Origin: Sphingobacterium tenebrionis
GTDB taxonomy: Bacteria; Bacteroidota; Bacteroidia; Sphingobacteriales; Sphingobacteriaceae
DNA: 64,000 nt
Assembly (NCBI RefSeq): GCF_037126265.1
Contig: NZ_JAYLLN010000011.1
Span: 13,557-77,556, forward strand
Direction: 5' to 3'
Program-made: the position numbers and the translations under genes
Shown here: piece after piece, positions 8,470 to 16,111 of the stretch
Layout of the letters: each line of letters begins with the position of its first letter
How positions within the stretch are numbered: position 1 is the first letter of the stretch
The notes under the pieces: generated by a model
What the model was told of the DNA's origin: nothing
The model's input: only the letters and a program-made list of their open reading frames with translations
The model's database searches: none

Positions 8470-9822
8470 TTAAATATTGTATTTTTCCAATCTTCTATAG
8501 AGTGCCGCTCGGGTCAGACCCAATTCTTTTGCAGCTTTTGAAATATTGCCGTTATATCTTTCAATGGCCGATTTGATGGCCTTTCTTTCCATTTCTTCCA
8601 GGTTATGGGATGCAAACTCCACGGGTTTGGGTTGCTCCAGCTGTTGTTCAATAGGTGAAAACAGGATGTCCTCCGCCCGTATGCTAGCCCCATCCGACAT
8701 GATCACCGCACGTTCAATACTGTACTGTAGCTCGCGAACATTGCCCGGGAAATGGTATTGTTTTAATTTCTGAACCGCATCCTGCTCCAAGCCTTCGATA
8801 TGTTTGTGGTATTTCTTATTGTAGAAAGCCAGAAAATGCTGGGCAAGCAAAGGGATGTCTTCTACCCGTTCGCGAAGTGCGGGAACTTGGATCTCTAAGG
8901 TATTGATCCGATAGATCAAATCCTTTCGGAACCTGCTTTCATCCGCCAAGGTTTTCAAGGGCACATTCGTGGCGCTCAACAGGCGAATATCTACCGATAT
9001 GGGATGGCTACTTCCCAAGGGAACCACCGCCCTATTCTGGAGTACACTCAATAATTTAGCCTGTTGTGGCAGAGCGATATTGCCGATCTCATCCAGGAAC
9101 AAGGTTCCACCATCTGCATGCTCAAACCTACCCTTCCTGTCTTCTCGAGCATCCGTAAAAGCCCCTTTCTTATAACCAAAAAGTTCACTTTCGAAAAGCG
9201 TTTCGGTCAATGAACCTACGTCCACTTTAATATAGGCATTTTTACTCCTTAAAGAGCGTTGATGAATGGCCGAGGCGATCAAATCCTTACCCGTACCATT
9301 CTCTCCCAAGATCAGGATGTTGGCTTCGGTCGGAGCTACCTTATCCATCTTGTATTGTAGATCCTCCATAATGGCGGATTTCCCGATTATACCATCGAAT
9401 TCTTTATTGACAAAAACAGGATGTACTTTTTGTACCTGTTGGTTCTCCTCAAAAACATGGTTTATGGTATTCAGCAATTGTTCGTTCTGCCAAGGTTTCA
9501 CGATAAAATCTGCCGCCCCCTGTTTTAGGGATTTTACCGCCAGATCCACCGCACCATAAGCTGTGATCATTAAAACATGGATATGTGGGAATTGGGATTT
9601 GATCTTGGCAAGCCAGAACAGCCCTTCATTGCCGGTGTTGATGGCACTCTTAAAATTCATGTCCAAAAGCACCATATCCACTTTATTGCGCTCCAGGATA
9701 TGGATCAATCGTTCGGGATTATGCTCTACCAGCACTTCCTTTACGTTTGGTCTCAATAATATTCGGGTAGCGGTTAATAAATCCTGATCGTCATCAACAA
9801 CTAAAATGGTTGCCTTTTTCAT
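8470..9822 (-). CDS. NtrC-family sigma-54-dependent response regulator
   Basis: The order is receiver, AAA+ and Fis-type HTH domains. The receiver has the acidic pair at 10-12 and the phospho-acceptor Asp54 in VLLDMNF. The AAA+ domain has Walker A GENGTGKD (173-180), a sigma-54 contact loop reading GAFTDA (220-225) instead of the textbook GAFTGA, and Walker B LFLDE (241-245). The last 30 residues (NISKAAKELGLTRAALYRRL) form the DNA-binding helix-turn-helix. GAFTDA is, from memory, common in Bacteroidota members. The gene lies 15 bases after the tolC-like gene and 4 bases before the kinase. Palindromes at 11245-11272 and 26940-26957 are its likely binding sites. Confidence 0.94.
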   Translation of the reverse strand: MKKATILVVDDDQDLLTATRILLRPNVKEVLVEHNPERLIHILERNKVDMVLLDMNFKSAINTGNEGLFWLAKIKSQFPHIHVLMITAYGAVDLAVKSLKQGAADFIVKPWQNEQLLNTINHVFEENQQVQKVHPVFVNKEFDGIIGKSAIMEDLQYKMDKVAPTEANILILGENGTGKDLIASAIHQRSLRSKNAYIKVDVGSLTETLFESELFGYKKGAFTDAREDRKGRFEHADGGTLFLDEIGNIALPQQAKLLSVLQNRAVVPLGSSHPISVDIRLLSATNVPLKTLADESRFRKDLIYRINTLEIQVPALRERVEDIPLLAQHFLAFYNKKYHKHIEGLEQDAVQKLKQYHFPGNVRELQYSIERAVIMSDGASIRAEDILFSPIEQQLEQPKPVEFASHNLEEMERKAIKSAIERYNGNISKAAKELGLTRAALYRRLEKYNI

Positions 9823-9837
9823 ACCTCGCTAAGTTAC

Positions 9838-11145
9838 TTATAAATCCAATGAACCTGCGTAATAATCATTGATATATTTTTGCATCAACCATTCATATTC
9901 CTTGATGATCAATTGGCTTTTTACCGCATCCAATTTGTTCTTGGCTGTCAAAAAAAGTACAGAGTTACTATTTCCCGCTTCAAAATGAACCGTAGAAATC
10001 CGAAAAGCTTCCGTGTAGTTCAGTTCTTGTTCCCGAAGATTCTGCAGGTTTTCCTGGGTGATCGCGAGATCGAATACCGCTTGGGCGGTTTTGGATCTCA
10101 ATTCATTCTTTAGGATTTCCCGATCCAATTCTGCACTTGCCAGATTAACCTCTGCCAAGCGAACCAGTGTCCTGGTCTGGAACTTATTGAAAATAGGGAT
10201 ACTCAGGTTCAACCCGATACCTTTGTAGAGGTTATTTTTATATTGACTGGAAAAGGATCCCCCTTCGCGACTATAATTGGTACTCATTCCTCCTGATAAG
10301 GATAAGGATGGAAAATAATCTGCCTTTGCTAATTTCACACTCTCTTCCATTTCCTTGATCCGCCAATCCATCGCCTTATAATTTGGCATATTGAACAGGG
10401 ATTTTTCGAACAGCTCTTTGGCAGATTGTGTTTGGGCTTTCGGAGCGGTATCTACAGACCTTAATCCAGGCAAATCTTCCGGTGCGATGTTCAATAGGGC
10501 TGCAAGGGAAACCCGTGCATTGTTTAGGGACTGTTTGGTCTGTTCCAAGACATTCAATTCTGCACTATATTGCCCCTTGAGGTCATAAAAATCACCAGGA
10601 TTGATATTCCCTTCCCTATGCATGATTTCAGATCGCTGCAACTGCTCCTTGGTAACGGTCAATTGCCCTTCAGTCTGTTTCAACATATCCTGAGCGGTCA
10701 AAACTTTGATATAGGCTTCAATAACATTCAATTTCAGCTCATTCAGTTGTCCCTCAAACTCCAGTTTTCCTGCATCCTTTGCATTCGAACGCATCCGGAT
10801 ATCATGGAGAATGGCAAAACCATTGAAAATGGGCAAGCTCAGGTTCAGGGATTGTCTCCCTGAACTGTTGCTCTTATCTATGTATTGATTGGTTGTCGGA
10901 TCGATGGATCTACCTTGGGTAAGATCGTGGGAGATATTGCCGTTCAGATTTGGCAAACGGTTATATTTTGCCTGTTTATAATATAAATCCGCGCGGGAAA
11001 CCTGTAGTTCCCCTTGCTTTAATGTAGGATTGTTCTTGATCGCCAGCGCAATGCAATCGGTCAAGGACAGGTCGCTCACCTGTCCTTTAACCGTGCAAAC
11101 TAAACAACAAACAAAAATTATTAAAACTGTGGATATTTTTTTCAT
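9838..11145 (-). CDS. TolC-family outer membrane efflux protein
   Basis: This is the outer-membrane channel of a tripartite exporter. A signal peptide covers about residues 1-21 (MKKISTVLIIFVCCLVCTVKG). The 435-residue protein has the two repeated OEP halves, starting with LTDCIALAIKNNPTLKQGEL, and long coiled-coil alpha-barrel segments rich in Gln, Glu and Leu. It is the first gene of the minus-strand operon with the regulator and kinase, and divergent from the HlyD adaptor, 224 bases away. The pairing TolC + HlyD + MacB-type ABC points to one export machine. Confidence 0.92.
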   Translation of the reverse strand: MKKISTVLIIFVCCLVCTVKGQVSDLSLTDCIALAIKNNPTLKQGELQVSRADLYYKQAKYNRLPNLNGNISHDLTQGRSIDPTTNQYIDKSNSSGRQSLNLSLPIFNGFAILHDIRMRSNAKDAGKLEFEGQLNELKLNVIEAYIKVLTAQDMLKQTEGQLTVTKEQLQRSEIMHREGNINPGDFYDLKGQYSAELNVLEQTKQSLNNARVSLAALLNIAPEDLPGLRSVDTAPKAQTQSAKELFEKSLFNMPNYKAMDWRIKEMEESVKLAKADYFPSLSLSGGMSTNYSREGGSFSSQYKNNLYKGIGLNLSIPIFNKFQTRTLVRLAEVNLASAELDREILKNELRSKTAQAVFDLAITQENLQNLREQELNYTEAFRISTVHFEAGNSNSVLFLTAKNKLDAVKSQLIIKEYEWLMQKYINDYYAGSLDL

Positions 11146-11167
11146 GAATTAATTTTCCAAGACATCC

Positions 11168-11182
11168 CACAGCCTGTGCCAA
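11168..11182 (-). promoter_or_regulatory. Sigma-54-like promoter (P1) of tolC-regulator-kinase
   Basis: On the minus strand the -24 half reads TTGGCAC (11182-11176), a full match, and ten bases separate its GG from the -12 position. The -12 half reads GTGG instead of TTGC, so the match is partial. It stands 23 bases from the start codon and 62 bases from the palindromic site. Confidence 0.45.
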
Positions 11183-11244
11183 ATATTTAGAAAGCTGAAA
11201 ATCAAACACTTAAAAATAAGGGATTGGAATGGTTGTCCATGAGC

Positions 11245-11272
11245 GAACAGGCAACTGTTCATTAACGAACAG
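11245..11272. promoter_or_regulatory. Palindromic enhancer-type site for the NtrC-family regulator
   Basis: Three half-sites alternate in orientation: GAACAG (11245-11250), CTGTTC (11255-11260) and GAACAG (11267-11272). The right pair forms ACTGTTC-ATTAAC-GAACAGT, a perfect 7-base dyad with a 6-base spacer. The cluster lies midway between two divergent TTGGCAC boxes. The same dyad recurs at 26940-26957 upstream of permease six. Confidence 0.65.
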
Positions 11273-11323
11273 TCACTTCCCTAATTGCTTATAACAATAG
11301 CTGATAATCAACCACTTATAAGT

Positions 11324-11339
11324 TTGGCACAACCTTGTC
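11324..11339 (+). promoter_or_regulatory. Sigma-54-like promoter (P2) of hlyD-ABC
   Basis: TTGGCAC at 11324-11330 matches the -24 box exactly. The -12 half reads TGTC, one base out of register with TTGC. It is 52 bases downstream of the palindromic site, the usual range for an NtrC-type activator, and 31 bases before the start codon. Confidence 0.5.
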
Positions 11340-11369
11340 TATGCAAATAGCAAATACAAAGATTTATCA

Positions 11370-12623
11370 ATGGACAGACCGATTGAACAGAAGACCTGGA
11401 ACTCTAAAAGAATATTAACCCTTGTCGGGATCGTGGCAGTTGTGGCCTTAATTGGAGCAAGCTATTATTTCACGAGTGGCAATAGTAAACTGAATGTGGA
11501 TGCGGAACGAATTTCCATCGTAGAGATAAAGGAAGGATCCTTCCAAGAATTCATTCCTATCAATGGAACGGTGCAGCCCATCAGTAGTATCTACCTGGAT
11601 GCCTCTGTAGGTGGCCGTGTGGAAGAAAAATATGTGGAAGATGGTGCCCACCTAAGGAAGGGAGATCCCATTATGCGCTTATCCAATACGGATTTGGAAC
11701 TATCGCTTATCCAACAGGAAACGCAGGTATTGAATCTATTGACCCAAGCACAGATTGCCCAGACCAATGCACAGCAGGTTTCCATCAGCAATAAAAACCA
11801 AATGGCGGATGTGGAACAGGCGTTAAAGGAAGCTGATCGGGTATATACCTTGAACAAAAAATTATTGGCCGAGAAGGCGATCGGATCGCAGGAATACCAA
11901 AAATCATTGAACGATTATAATTATCAAAAGGAACGGGTAAACTTAACCAAACAGATCCTGAAGCAGGATGAAGTATCCAACAACCAGAAGGTGGCTCAGG
12001 ACAGGGAGACCTATAAGAGAACCCAGAATGGTTTGGCCTTGATGCGCCAGAAAGTGGGTGATCTGATCCTCCGAGCGCCAGTCGATGGACAATTGACTTC
12101 CTTTGATGTAGAGATCGGACAGAATAAATCGGCCGGGGAAAGGTTGGGGCAGATCGATGTACTGACCGGATTTAAGATCCGTGCGGATATCGACGAACAT
12201 TATATCAACAGGATCTTCCCTGATCTACAGGGGCAATTTACCATTGGGGATAAAACCTATGATCTACGCATCAAGAAAGTGTATACCCAGGTTAAGGATG
12301 GTCGTTTCCAGGTTGATATGGAGTTTGTGGGGGAAAGACCGGAAAGTATCCGCCGTGGACAGACCCTATCCATCCGTTTGGCACTGAGTGATGAAACCAA
12401 AGCCTTATTATTGGCCAAGGGAGGATTCTATCAGCAGACTGCCGGAAATTGGATCTTCAAATTGGATAAAAATGGAACGACAGCCTATCGGGCAGATATC
12501 CAATTAGGCCGACAGAACCCACAGTTCTATGAAGTTCTGGGCGGTTTGAAAGTTGGAGACAAAGTAATCGTATCCAGCTATGAAAGCTATGATAAGATTC
12601 AGGAACTGAATATCAAAAAATAA
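11370..12623 (+). CDS. HlyD/MacA-family periplasmic adaptor
   Basis: The adaptor links an inner-membrane ABC pump to the TolC channel. One N-terminal membrane helix lies at about residues 15-34. The biotinyl-lipoyl-like barrel-sandwich halves are at about 80-107 (GGRVEEKYVEDGAHLRKGD) and about 233-262 (LRAPVDGQLTSFDVEIGQNK), separated by a long coiled-coil hairpin. Beta-barrel and membrane-proximal domains follow. It is 48 bases ahead of the MacB/LolD-type ATPase and divergent from the TolC gene. Confidence 0.92.
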   Translation: MDRPIEQKTWNSKRILTLVGIVAVVALIGASYYFTSGNSKLNVDAERISIVEIKEGSFQEFIPINGTVQPISSIYLDASVGGRVEEKYVEDGAHLRKGDPIMRLSNTDLELSLIQQETQVLNLLTQAQIAQTNAQQVSISNKNQMADVEQALKEADRVYTLNKKLLAEKAIGSQEYQKSLNDYNYQKERVNLTKQILKQDEVSNNQKVAQDRETYKRTQNGLALMRQKVGDLILRAPVDGQLTSFDVEIGQNKSAGERLGQIDVLTGFKIRADIDEHYINRIFPDLQGQFTIGDKTYDLRIKKVYTQVKDGRFQVDMEFVGERPESIRRGQTLSIRLALSDETKALLLAKGGFYQQTAGNWIFKLDKNGTTAYRADIQLGRQNPQFYEVLGGLKVGDKVIVSSYESYDKIQELNIKK

Positions 12624-12670
12624 ACCTATAACAATTCATAAAAATAGTACACCTCCATAATTAGAGAAAC

Positions 12671-13348
12671 ATGATTAAAATAACCAATCTGCAAAAATTT
12701 TACCGCACCGAAGAGGTGGAAACCGTGGCCTTGAATGATGTGAACATTCATGTAAAGGAAGGGGAATTCGTGGCTGTTATGGGGCCATCGGGCTGTGGTA
12801 AATCCACCTTATTGAATATCGTGGGATTATTGGATGATCTGGACGAGGGAAGTTACCTGTTCAATAATATAGAAGTAGCGAAATTTAAAGAAGGTAAGCG
12901 TTCCGATTTGCGGAAACATAATATCGGATTTGTATTCCAGAGTTTTAACCTGATCGATGAGTTGACCGTTTTTGAAAATGTGGAACTGCCATTGGTGTAT
13001 ACGAATGTGCCGGCTGCAGAACGGAAGAAACGAGTGGAAGAGGTGTTGGAGAAGGTACAGATCATGCACCGTAGGAACCATTTCCCACAGCAGTTATCGG
13101 GTGGTCAGCAGCAAAGGGTTGCAGTTGCCCGGGCGGTGGTGAATAATCCTAAATTGATCTTGGCGGATGAGCCTACGGGAAACCTGGATTCGAGCAATGG
13201 TAATGAAGTGATGCACCTGTTGACGGAATTGAATGAATTAGGGACTACGATTGTTATGGTGACCCACTCGGAGCATGATGCAAAATTTGCGGATCGGGTG
13301 ATTAGGATGCTGGATGGGCAGGTTATTTTGGAGACGGTAGGGGTTTAA
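12671..13348 (+). CDS. MacB/LolD-type ABC transporter ATPase (first)
   Basis: This is the cytoplasmic ATPase for FtsX-type permeases. Walker A GPSGCGKST is at 38-46, the Q-loop at FVFQSFN (87-93), the signature LSGGQ at 142-146 and Walker B LILADE at 162-167. The HNIGFVFQSFNLIDELTVFENV stretch is typical of the LolD/MacB subgroup, which drives mechanotransmission rather than substrate passage. The 225 residues are a free-standing ATPase. It directly precedes seven permeases that have no ATPase domain of their own. Confidence 0.95.
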   Translation: MIKITNLQKFYRTEEVETVALNDVNIHVKEGEFVAVMGPSGCGKSTLLNIVGLLDDLDEGSYLFNNIEVAKFKEGKRSDLRKHNIGFVFQSFNLIDELTVFENVELPLVYTNVPAAERKKRVEEVLEKVQIMHRRNHFPQQLSGGQQQRVAVARAVVNNPKLILADEPTGNLDSSNGNEVMHLLTELNELGTTIVMVTHSEHDAKFADRVIRMLDGQVILETVGV

Positions 13349-13354
13349 GTTGAT

Positions 13355-13500
13355 GCGTCATTGGATTTTTCGCATCATTGCGAGGAGGCACGACGAAGTA
13401 ATCATACGCGTCATTGCGAGGAGGCACGACGAAGCAATCTTCCCGCATGTCCAAAGATTGCTTCGTCCCTCGCAATGACGTAACCCTCGCAATGACGCGA
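13355..13500. repeat. REP-like palindromic cluster 1
   Basis: Copies of GTCATTGCGAGGAGGCACGA are followed by the complementary arm ending CTCGCAATGACG. The inner copy (13408-13480) folds into a long hairpin around CCCGCATGTCC. It fills the gap between the first ATPase and permease one. Confidence 0.9.
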
Positions 13501-13537
13501 AACCGAAAACAAAAAATAATAATAAAACAATTAACTC

Positions 13538-15895
13538 ATGAACAACAACATCAAACTTGCATTCCGGAATCTAAAATCCAACAAGGGTTTTACAGCTATC
13601 AATATCATAGGCTTAGCCATCGGAATGGCTGCTTCGATGTTGATCTTACTATGGGTAAACCACCAGTTTTCCATCAATAACAATTTCCCAAAATCGGATC
13701 AGATCTATGCCGTTGGAACCAAAGAACCCACCGACAATGATATCGCCGTATGGTTTGGTACCCCGAAACCCCTCGTACCAGCACTGAAAACCGATGTGCC
13801 TGAAGTCAAATCAGCTTCCCGGTTAAATGGGACAAGAGGATTTCTATTCCAGGTTGGCGACAAAAAATTGGTAGCCGGAATTGGTGCATTCGTTGACCCC
13901 AGCTTTCTTAGCATTTTCGATTTCCCTTTATACAGTGGAAATCCAGCAAATGTCCTCACTGCACCCAATCAAATCGTCTTATCCGAAAAACTGGCAAGAG
14001 ACATGTTTGGATCCGTAGATGTTGTAGGAAAAACGGTGCATATTGATAGTACCGAAATATTATCCGTGAGTGCGGTGTTAAAGGCAGGGCGAGCAGACAA
14101 TGGCTTCCAAGGATATGAATATTACCTGCCTTGGTCTTTAATGGAAAAACAAGGGCAATCAGATGAAAATTGGGGCAATAGTTCAGTTTATACCTATGTA
14201 GAGTTGGAGAAGAACGCAAATGTAGATCAAATTAACAAGCAGTTCACCGCCCTACCTGCAAAACATTCCAATACTGAGGCACAATTTTTCCTGAAACCAC
14301 TTTCAGAAGTTTTTCTGTACAATAAATATGAGAATGGCGAAGTAGTTGGTGGCAGGATCGAAATGGTGCGGATCTTTATCGTGATCGCGGTATTTATCCT
14401 ATTGATTGCTTGCATCAATTTCATGAACCTCAGTACAGCGCAAAGTGAAAAGAGATCCAAAGAGGTAGGGATAAGGAAAGTGGTTGGCGCACAGAAATCA
14501 AGTTTGGTGCTCCAATTTTTGTCGGAGTCGCTGCTTTTGGCAACTTTCTCCGGAATCCTATCCTTATTATTGGTTTTCCTTTGTTTACCAAGCTTCAATG
14601 AATTGGTAGGTTTAAAGATGCAGATCTCGTTCCAAGAATTTGGTTTTTGGGTGCTATTCCTTGGATTTATTATCCTGACAGGCATCTTGGCAGGAATCTA
14701 TCCAGCCTTCTTCCTATCTTCCTTCAATCCTATAAAAGTTTTAAAAGGACGTTTCAGGCATATACATTATAAACTCAATCCGAGAAAGATTTTGGTAGTC
14801 ACGCAATTCGCTATTGCCATCTTGCTGATCATTAGCACACTAGTGATTCGGAAACAGATCCAACATGCTCAGGATCGCGATTATGGCTATAAGCAGGAGA
14901 ACCTGATTTTCCTACCTGAGTTTGGGAATATTTCTAAAAATGCGGTCTTAATTAAACAGGAATTGATTGCTGAGGGCATTGCACAATCGGTTACACGAAT
15001 GATGTCTCCACTGACGGAGCGTTGGAGTGGTTGGAATGGATTCACTTGGGAAGGAAAAGATCCGAATGCGATTATTCAATTCAACCGTCAGACAGCGGAT
15101 GATAAGGTGGTGGAAACGGCAGGATTTGAATTGGTTGCCGGTCGCGACTTTGATTTGGGTAGTTATGCTACGGACTCCACTGCAGCTATCATTAATGAAA
15201 CCGCAGCAAAAGCCATGGGGTTTAAAGATCCGATCGGGCAATATTTCATGGATGGATCGAGTAAATTCCAAATTATTGGGGTGATTAAGGATTTTATCCA
15301 AGAATCGCCTTTTGAACCAGTTAAACCACTTTTGATCGAGGGTGCTTCCAGTAATATGAACACGATGCATATCCGCTTCAATCCGCAATTAAGTAGTAAG
15401 GAAGCTTTGGATAGAACGGAAAAGGTATTGAAAAAATATAATCCGGATTTTCCATTTGATTATAAATTTATTGATGAGGCTTATGCTCGGAAATTTGAGG
15501 AAACGGAAAGGACTGGAAAATTGGCGACGTTGTTTGCGGGCTTGACGATATTTATTTCTTGCTTGGGATTGTTTGGTTTGGCGGCTTTCATGGCAGAAAG
15601 TAGAACCAAAGAAATCGGAATACGGAAGGTCTTAGGGGCTTCGGTATTTTCGGTTACTCGTATGCTTTCAAAAGAATTTGTGGGTTTGGTGCTGGTTTCA
15701 TGTTTGATCGCATTCCCGATAGGATATTGGGCTATGGATAAATTTTTATCTAATTATAGTTATCGCATTGAGCTTCATTGGGGCGTGTTTTTAATAGCTG
15801 GAATCGGGGCGGTTTTGATAACGATTTTTACGGTGAGTTTTCAATCTATTAAGGCGGCAATTGCAAATCCGGTGAAGAGCTTGAGGGATGAGTAG
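13538..15895 (+). CDS. FtsX/MacB-type ABC permease 1 of 7
   Basis: The 785-residue inner-membrane protein has a duplicated plan: membrane helix (about 20-41), MacB-type periplasmic domain, three-helix FtsX core, then the same again. The cytoplasmic coupling loops that contact the ATPase are visible as RSKEVGIRKVVGAQ after the first core helix pair and RTKEIGIRKVLGAS in the second half. It ends ANPVKSLRDE, a tail shared by its six neighbours. It has no ATPase domain and presumably uses the ATPase at 12671. The periplasmic part (GTKEPTDNDIAVWFGTPK) differs most from the others. Confidence 0.92.
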   Translation: MNNNIKLAFRNLKSNKGFTAINIIGLAIGMAASMLILLWVNHQFSINNNFPKSDQIYAVGTKEPTDNDIAVWFGTPKPLVPALKTDVPEVKSASRLNGTRGFLFQVGDKKLVAGIGAFVDPSFLSIFDFPLYSGNPANVLTAPNQIVLSEKLARDMFGSVDVVGKTVHIDSTEILSVSAVLKAGRADNGFQGYEYYLPWSLMEKQGQSDENWGNSSVYTYVELEKNANVDQINKQFTALPAKHSNTEAQFFLKPLSEVFLYNKYENGEVVGGRIEMVRIFIVIAVFILLIACINFMNLSTAQSEKRSKEVGIRKVVGAQKSSLVLQFLSESLLLATFSGILSLLLVFLCLPSFNELVGLKMQISFQEFGFWVLFLGFIILTGILAGIYPAFFLSSFNPIKVLKGRFRHIHYKLNPRKILVVTQFAIAILLIISTLVIRKQIQHAQDRDYGYKQENLIFLPEFGNISKNAVLIKQELIAEGIAQSVTRMMSPLTERWSGWNGFTWEGKDPNAIIQFNRQTADDKVVETAGFELVAGRDFDLGSYATDSTAAIINETAAKAMGFKDPIGQYFMDGSSKFQIIGVIKDFIQESPFEPVKPLLIEGASSNMNTMHIRFNPQLSSKEALDRTEKVLKKYNPDFPFDYKFIDEAYARKFEETERTGKLATLFAGLTIFISCLGLFGLAAFMAESRTKEIGIRKVLGASVFSVTRMLSKEFVGLVLVSCLIAFPIGYWAMDKFLSNYSYRIELHWGVFLIAGIGAVLITIFTVSFQSIKAAIANPVKSLRDE

Positions 15896-15910
15896 GGTGA
15901 ATAGGGTCAG

Positions 15911-16072
15911 CCATTGCGAGGGCCAGCGTCAAGGGTAGGCCCCGCGTCATTGCGAGGGCTTTCGTCATTGCAATGGCCAGCGTCATTGCGAGGAACGAAG
16001 CAATCTTCCCGCATGTCCAAAGATTGCTTCGTCGTACCTCCTCGCAATGACGTAGAACTCCTCGCAATGACG
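15911..16072. repeat. REP-like palindromic cluster 2
   Basis: Several CATTGCGAGG units precede a complete hairpin whose arms are CGTCATTGCGAGGAACGAAG (from 15980) and its complement ending GCAATGACG (to 16052). An extra CTCGCAATGACG end follows. It fills the junction between permeases one and two. Confidence 0.9.
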
Positions 16073-16111
16073 AAAAAAAAATAACATTTAATACTAACAT
16101 AAAACCAAATA

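Noticed and set aside
14227..15388. Several minus-strand reading frames inside permease one
   Set aside because: They are antisense shadows with no family resemblance, no promoter and no start-site support.
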